Positions 57,666-64,000 of a DNA stretch of 64,000 bases are shown here, in pieces. The position numbers were made by a program, and so were the translations under genes. How positions within the stretch are numbered: position 1 is the stretch's first letter; the number at the start of each line of letters is the position of its first letter. Under the pieces are notes generated by a model. The model was given only the letters and a program-made list of their open reading frames with translations. It made no database searches and was not told where the DNA came from. Source of the stretch: Cryptomeria japonica. Taxonomy: Eukaryota > Streptophyta > Pinopsida > Cupressales > Cupressaceae. The stretch covers positions 670,682,852 to 670,746,851 of the forward strand of contig NC_081412.1 of assembly GCF_030272615.1 (NCBI RefSeq), read 5' to 3'.

Positions 57666-58395
57666 ATTATACACTTTTGGTCTTTTGGTAGCTCTCTTAG
57701 AATTTTTTTATTAGATAAAACAAATCAATATAATAAATTAAAAAATAATTTACAATTCGACTCTCTTTAGAACTAGAATATTCTTATTGGCTACTAAAAA
57801 TGCTTAGTTGCACATACGATATGAGTTTGCACAACCATTGCAATTTTTTTGAATTGGAACCACTTGCAGAAAGGTACATTTATTGACGGAAGCTAGAAGG
57901 CTCTAGGCATATAGAGACTAGCGCATTTTACATGTTACTAGTACACAACATGCTTTGCAATATTTGATTAATGTGGTTAAATTAGTATTATTTAATTCAA
58001 TATAAATGAGTTTTGTTGGTCTAAAGACTGATGAGAAAGAAAAGTGACATGGGATGACCTTGTGATGGCCATTCAAAGAACATGAACCGATTTCATAATG
58101 GAGGATGTGGTCATTGATTGTTATTGTAAGGTAGGTGAAATTAGGGTTTCACCAATTAGGATAGTAAAACCACCAATTTAACAAGATGAACCTTACATTT
58201 AAAAGGGGATGTAAACCCAATAGATCTAGCCACAATTAAATTAGGAAAAGGGCTGTGATATTGATTCGATGTACTTGTTTGTTGTTTCCCCTTATACAGA
58301 GTCAAAATTGGATTAGAATTGTAAAGTTATAGGCTAAAACAATAGAGAATTAAAGCAAAATAGTAATAACAGAATGTGTTGGTGTAGTTAATTAT
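57666..58395. other. No gene seen
   Basis: AT-rich sequence between the intron-like block and the Copia LTR. No exon or repeat could be supported. Confidence 0.5.
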
Positions 58396-58398
58396 TCA

Positions 58399-58850
58399 TG
58401 TTGGATATTATTATACCTTACTTAAGTTTACTTAGGATAATGCATTTCATAGTAGTTTGGGTATGAGACACTTGGGTGTTTGTGCCACATTGGGATAGTG
58501 TGTGTAGGAGAATTTCCACCTTTTATGGTACGATCTTGTTACTACTCTATCATATCCAGTTATTGTGGAGTGATAATTCCACCTTCGGTGGGTAATCCAC
58601 CTCATGTGGAATATTTTATTGTTTCTCCTACCTACCACATCTATTTCCTACCTACCCTTGTTTCTTATTGAGCCACATGTCATGTTTGTGTGCTCACATA
58701 TCCATATAGTCTTTCCTATATATGCATGCTCATCTACATTGTATGTAACAACTATTGATCATTTATCTACTGATGAGAATACAATTTATTCTTGTCCTAT
58801 ATTTTGTCTCTCTATTTTGTACTTTTCATTGAGCTCTTGATCTTGGCAAA
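58399..58850 (+). mobile_element. Ty1/Copia-type 5' LTR, approximate right end
   Basis: Begins TGTTGGATATTATTATACC. It contains a TATA-like CCTATATATGC near 58714 and several GGTGGGTAATCCACCTCATG-type inverted words. The right limit is set only by the start of unrelated, gag-region sequence. Plant Copia gag and pol remnants follow downstream on the same strand. I could not find a clear primer-binding site. Confidence 0.5.
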
Positions 58851-59899
58851 AATCTCACAGAATTTTCCAAACTTCACATAGAGCTACAGATAGAGATCTG
58901 AGAAGGAAAAATGAATTAGAACATATAGTTGAAAATGTAAGTCGAATTGTCGAGACCATGAGGGTAGGGCGACTTGGTATTGCAAATTCTGAGTAGACAA
59001 ACGAGATATTTTCTCGATCAAGGAGATGAATAGGATCCACAGTCAAAAGGTCAAGTAAAATTCTCAAGACCAGGGTGATAGGAGCTACCTAGTCCTCCAC
59101 TTTTCATGCTTGTAAAAGCCAAATCTCTTTGCCATCGTCTGTTATGTTGGAATATTCAATTACAACACCTAAATATTTTTCTTGCAGACAAAGAGAGAAA
59201 ATGGTCATGGATAGGGGTTTTAATTGGGCCAAACTCCAATTTAGTAATTAAACTTGAAATTAAAATGATAATTGAATTGGAAATAGAATTGAATTGTAGC
59301 AGAATACTTTCCTTTTGAGGAAAAAGCTAGATTTGAATTTGAATGTCCGTAATTGAAGTTGATATCTTGATGAAGCTTGCTAGAATCATTATGTCAAGGG
59401 TTTAGGATGTTATGTAGAATGTCTTCATGGAAGGTTGATCATGGAAGCCATCTTGAATGCTTGAACTTGACTTAACCTCGTCTTCAATGCTTAATGAATA
59501 CTTGATTGCTTGCTCACTTGAATTGAATATTGATAGTGTAAATGATAGAGATATATCTGGTCATCGTCATCATAGACATAAATAATGAATAATCTAAAAA
59601 TTAGAGTAATCGAACATGAAACCTAAATTTTTGCCCAATTGAAGTGACCATTGATAGGACTAAATTTGGGTCTTGATTAAGAGGACTAGGTTGGTGGAGG
59701 CACCTTGGTACTAAGATAGGAGAAAGGTTTCTGCAATACCTCGTTCCTATTAATTAGAACTCAGATTTGAAAGAGGTTCCAAAAGGGAGTTGAAAATATA
59801 GATTTTAGGAAGGTGTGATCATAATAAAAGTATACATCATGCACTAAAAGATAGAATGCCAAAGTGAGGTCTAGGTGAGGATGAAATTGTATGTGGGTA

Positions 59900-61185
59900 C
59901 AATTTACGATGCTACATTTATCTAAAGAGATGTAGAGGAAATCTTGTATGATGGCTAAGGAGACCCTATTTTCTCATTGGAGAATGATGGAGAGAGACAA
60001 GAAAAAGGACAAGAAATTAAAATATAAGTCTCCATGGAGATCTAAATCTCTTTGTAAAATTTCTAAGGTGAAACATTACAACTGTGACAAATTTGATCAT
60101 TTCTAGAAAGAATGTAAAGAGGAGAAGGAAAAAAGAAGAAAAATTCTAATTCTAATTCTAAAAAACCTTCTCATGATGTTTGTAATTGTTTTTTTGAATC
60201 CTTAGTAATACATGTGTTAGAAGATGTGTGGTTGATCGACTCAGGTGTCTCTTTCCACATGACCTCTCATAGAGATTGGTTCTCAAAGTATGCGGAATAT
60301 GATGGTAGGAAGGTGTATTTTGGTGATTATTGTCACCTTAATGTTCCTGATTAAGATAGAGACAAGATCTTATTCCTTGATGGTACAGTTAAGGGAATTT
60401 ATGGTGTCCTACATATCACTAGTTTGGCATGAAACCCAATTTTAGTAATTCAGTTAAGTGATGTGGGAGTGCAGGTTGTTTCTTTTGATTGGAGGATGCA
60501 AGATGACTAGAGCTTCTATGGTTCTCGCTAAGGGTGTTCAGATTAGCATTCTGTATAAGCTAGATGCATGCATCATATAGTGCAATAGTATTTCTATGAA
60601 GTCCAATTAAAGGACTTTCAATTATTCATCCTCACCATCAAATCATGTAGAGAAGAAGACTATTGTTTCTACATCTATTGGTTATGCTTCTTGGGTACCA
60701 AATGGTGCCAATACTTTGGAGATGAAGCTCCCAATAGAGAAAACAATGTCGTGGCACCAAATAATAGGCCGCATTTGTCTAAAGTGTCTTAGAGCCTTGA
60801 AAAATAAGATCCTTGTTGAAGGCCTTGATGATTATAATCTTGATTTCAACTTTTGTAAATACTATATATGGAAAACAACACTTTGTTTCTTTTTACTCTA
60901 GTTCACATAAGTCTTCTACGATTTTCAACTCTATTCATTCTGATATTTTTGATCCTGTTAATGTTCCTTTGATACCTAGATTTCTGTACTTTGTCTCTTT
61001 CATATATGATTATAATAGAAGAAAATTTGTGTATTTCCATAGAAGTAAATCGAAAGTTTTTAGTCATTTTAAGGAATTTAAATCCTTTGTTGAAAATTAG
61101 ACTAGTGGAAAAGTTGAGTTTTTGAGATTTGATAATGGTGGAGAGTTTTATTCCACATAATTTGAAAGGTTCGCCAAGAACCATG
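59900..61185 (+). pseudogene. Ty1/Copia gag-protease-integrase fragment, broken
   Basis: In order: a lysine-rich gag tail (59980-60060); a degraded zinc knuckle HYNCDKFDHF-stop-KEC near 60075, whose first Cys is His; the protease active site WLIDSGVSFHMTSHRDWFSK (60225 on); KVYFGD and GTVKGIYGVLHITSLA; and QLSDVGVQVV. The integrase follows: SSSHKSSTIFNSIHSDIFDP (first Asp, about 60938) and FLRFDNGGEFYST (second Asp, about 61122). Stops and frameshifts lie at about 60103, 60352, 60430, 60507, 60850 and 61100. The polyprotein ends abruptly at FAKNHG (61185), where an unrelated repeated block begins, so RT and RNase H are absent. Confidence 0.85.
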
Positions 61186-61905
61186 GGAAATATATAATAG
61201 AAAAGAATGGAATAAATTTTGATTTTGTATGAGGTTAAAAATTTGTTTGTATAAGTTTTCCAATTTTTACAACAATCACGAGAAACTGTGTAGAACAACA
61301 TCAGATAAAATATAACATATTTTACGCTATGTTACATCTTAATTAAAAAAATCTTTTTGTGATTTTATTGTCCCTAGGTGAACAAAAATCATAAACTCTT
61401 TCTTCCCATTCCACAATATTCCAGTTTTACACTAGAATTGATGAAAATTAATTTTGTACTCTAAAAAATAATGTGAATCTCTTTACAACATGACTTTAGA
61501 TTAAAAAAAAAACTATCAAAAGGAAAAGGTCAAAGATCACATGGTATACTAGTAACAAGGAAAGAAAGAGTAACTAGTTAAAATACACAAGTTAAGCTCA
61601 ATAGAAAGAGAGTAGTATTTTCCATTTTTTGTTATCTAGCTAGAGTATTGAATTATTTTATTTAGTTTTAAAATTATTTATTTTTATTTATTTAATAGAT
61701 ATATATTTTTATTATTTATTTTATTTTTAATTTAAAAATATTTTAATATAAATATATTTGTAAATAAATTAATTAATACAATAATTTTAATTTATTAAAA
61801 ATAGAATAAATTTTTTTTTAAATAAATAAAATAAATTAAAAATAAATAAAAATAAAATAAAATCTTAACAATATGGCTAGATACGATCATTTTATAAAAG
61901 TTCAT
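61186..61905. repeat. Uninterrupted paralogue of the interrupted intron block
   Basis: Runs from AAATATATAATAGAAAAGAA to AAAAGTTCATAGCGTT and matches, in order, 51198-51323, 53080-53208, 55187-55239 and 57090-57665, without either retroposon. This is the empty-site version of both insertions. Its left edge cuts the Copia integrase fragment. Confidence 0.85.
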
Positions 61906-61916
61906 AGCGTTGAACA

Positions 61917-62620
61917 TATCAGAATACTAAGAGGTGGGGTGAATCAGTATTTTTGAATTAAAACACTCCAATAATTTGAAACTTTCCTTTCTCTTAGATA
62001 TCAATAGCATGAATAGGAATATGCAATATAAGTGAAATACACAACATACACAACCATAAGAGAGACACCAAATTTTTATATGAGCAAAACCAAAATGGGA
62101 AAAAGCACAGATTGTTAATTCTCAAGATAATATCTAATTGTATGGGAGTACAAAAGAGGTTCATTGCCAAAGGGCTCACTACCTCGATAACAATGACTCA
62201 CTGCTAGAAAATAAATAAATGAATTGAGAAAATTGCATCTACATATGCATGGGAACAATTCTTGTCAAGCACAAACAACACACCAATTGTTTTTAGTAGA
62301 TCTAGTTAAGGTACTCTTCAAATCACTTTGCTATCTACCTATTCCAAAATACTATTGCACTAGATTTGTCCTTCTTCAACAACAACTTCCTCGCTTTATC
62401 ACTTACTGCCTTACTCTTCACTTCATTGCAATTCGTCCATCTAATACATCTCTCTTATATGTCAAGCATAATGTGATCATTTATATATATGTGTCAATAG
62501 GAATATACATCAAGTCAACTTCAATTAAATTTTCACAAAAAATATTTCAAGTATCAAATCACAGGCTACAAACGCTAGAGAAAAATATCAACATAATCTT
62601 TCAATGTCGACTGAATCCAA
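61917..62620 (-). mobile_element. LTR-like block of the same style as 46368-47743
   Basis: Starts near TATCAGAATACTAAGAGGTG (a TGTCAGAATACTGAGAGG-type LTR edge with decayed TG) followed by GGGGTGAATCAG. It shares the ordering of GGAAAAAGCACAG, GGGAGTACAAAAG and GGCTCACTACC words seen in the 46-kb LTR. No adjacent pol of matching orientation was found, so it may be a solo or truncated LTR. Confidence 0.45.
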
Positions 62621-62624
62621 AATA

Positions 62625-62850
62625 AGCATATCCAAGCCTGTATCAAATCCTTTGATTGTTTTATTGATTGATTGATTTATTGGTTTATATGGTTATTTTT
62701 TTTTGTTTGGGCATAAGCTCACATTTAAGATAGGGTTATAAAGCATGATATGTAGGATAATTTTTGGCATTATTAAGAAGAAGGATCAATGCATAGTTTT
62801 CCACATTAAGGAAACTTAATTTTGAGATTTGCATTCAAGTTCATATTTTC
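62625..62850. other. Short AT-rich spacer
   Basis: Contains a small (TGAT)n/(TTAT)n run near 62655-62690. No coding or element feature is supported. Confidence 0.4.
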
Positions 62851-63960
62851 ATGTTGTAGTTGTCCAAGTCTGTATCTCATCCTTTCAATTATTTTATTGG
62901 TTGGACTATGATCTTCATAGTGTTTGGAGCCATCATCAACTCAAAATTGAGATCTCGTGTCTCATCTTGCTCAAGACATCTATAAGAATGTTCACATTCC
63001 CTTTGATGTAATGATTTAGATTTGGAGAAGTAAAGATATATTGTAGACTATGATGGTTGTTATGAAGCTCAAATTAGTGATCCAAAATAAAATACCTCCA
63101 TATAATAAGTGTATGGACAATTGGGGCTAACTCTAAATCATGAGGGGTAATTTAGGTTATGGTCATTGATCTTACATAACTCATAAAGAATCACATGGCC
63201 TTCCTACCTAAGAACCATCCCCAAAACATTCAATGGTTCATCATTCCAAACAACTAAATCCAACAAAATAAACTTCTTCTCTTTTCTTTGAAAACAACTA
63301 ATAGGAAGAGCTGCTTTACAGAGACAACTCTCAAAAATTGAGGGTAATAATTCACCAAGCCCATGAAATTATTAACCTTAGGAACAATCCATAATAGCTT
63401 GAATCTTCAAGGGATCTATTGAGATGCACTCACTAGAGATAATATGACCCATATATATTACCTTACTCTAGAAAAGCTCACACTTCACCAAGTTTCCATA
63501 AAGTTAATGGTCACCTCGATATTGCAAAACCTTGTACAAGCGGACCTCATGATACTTTGTTATCCTCTAATAGACCAAAATATCATCCAAAAACACATGG
63601 ATAGATTGATTAAGCTATGTTTATAGTACACCATTCATCAAACTCATGAACACAAAGCATCATTCTTCAACCCAAATGGAACCACCATCAAGTCATGGTG
63701 TCCATAACAAGTACAAAATATTGTCTGATGATTGTTAGACTCATGAATCCAAAGTTGATGGTACTTTGACTTGAGATCAATCTTCACGAACACCTTGGCT
63801 CTACTCATCTAATCAAACAAATCATCAATCCTTAGTGAGGGATATCAATTCTTCACCATCACCTTATTGAATTGTCACTAGTCAATGCCAAATGCATAGA
63901 CATTTTGGTGAACTTTTTATCTTTCTAATTTTTTAATTTTTTTATCAATGGATGATTTTG
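62850..63960 (-). pseudogene. Ty3/Gypsy reverse transcriptase-RNase H fragment, broken
   Basis: The minus strand reads SLRIDDLFD, AKVFVKIDLKSKYHQLWIHE and GHHDLMVVPFGLKNDA (63830-63660), matching the Gypsy RT motifs KIDLRSGYHQIRI and VMPFGLTNAP. The catalytic YxDD region is scrambled (FWMIFWSIRG at about 63570). Downstream are NFMGLVNYYPQFLR (63380), ELAPIVHTLIIWRYFILDH (63130-63090), NHHSLQYIFTSPNLN (RNase H, about 63040) and a VDVLSKMRHE-like piece reading ILIDVLSKMRHEIS (62960), after an internal deletion. Many stops are present. The upstream end of pol probably continues past the window edge. Confidence 0.85.
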
Positions 63961-64000
63961 GCATTTTGAAAGTTTTGAGAGTTTGTTAACCTTTCCTTTA

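Overview
The window is plant nuclear DNA. It is AT-rich, has very few genes and is mostly decayed transposable elements: a CACTA element with plant tnp2, DUF4216, DUF4218 and Transposase_24-type domains, Ty1/Copia and Ty3/Gypsy remnants, a pogo-like transposase, a MITE, and a plant-only SAUR auxin gene fragment. The very low gene density, old and heavily mutated elements, and Copia LTRs of a style I associate with conifers suggest a large-genome gymnosperm. That placement is inference (about 50%); 'seed plant' is much safer.

Layout. Positions 2.4-11.6 kb hold the coding core of a CACTA-like element on the minus strand: a multi-exon tnp2 transposase (11597-7257), a SET-domain reading frame (about 6210-5454), and a multi-exon TnpA-like gene (5340-2412). 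All carry stops and frameshifts. 11.6-17.8 kb is gene-free apart from weak fragments. 17.8-20.8 kb is a palindromic satellite (18225-20665) framed by a GA tract on the left and a CT tract on the right, and split by a 517-bp solo LTR with a perfect 5-bp target duplication. 21.1-24.0 kb is a broken DDE-type transposase gene of a family I cannot name with confidence. 25.2-27.2 kb is a 359-bp tandem repeat.

27.6-34.8 kb holds three decayed coding units. The first is an unrecognised six-exon gene whose introns all fall in phase 0 and measure 101-119 bp. The second is a pogo/Tigger-like transposase. The third is an unrecognised ORF with a Gly/Ser-rich 12-residue repeat. Their in-frame stops are ten TAG, two TGA and no TAA, a pattern expected from C-to-T decay at methylated CAG (CHG) and CGA (CG) sites.

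37-44.5 kb has an LRR resistance-gene fragment, an LTR element with no recognisable gag/pol, a Harbinger-type MITE with TTA target duplication, and the C-terminal half of a SAUR gene beside a promoter-like segment. That promoter-like segment recurs at 50.6 and 52.5 kb. 46-48 kb is the 3' end of a Copia element. At 50.5-54.3 kb a promoter plus first coding exon plus part of an intron is tandemly duplicated, and the intron carries a retroposon with a 19-bp target duplication. A second retroposon with a tRNA-like head lies at 55.2-57.1 kb. An uninterrupted paralogue of the same intron sequence at 61.2-61.9 kb serves as an 'empty site' for both insertions. 58.4-64 kb has Copia and Gypsy debris.

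No intact, clearly functional protein-coding gene is visible. The best candidates for live host sequence are the duplicated first exons at 50865-50934 and 52750-52819, whose downstream exons I cannot find in the window.
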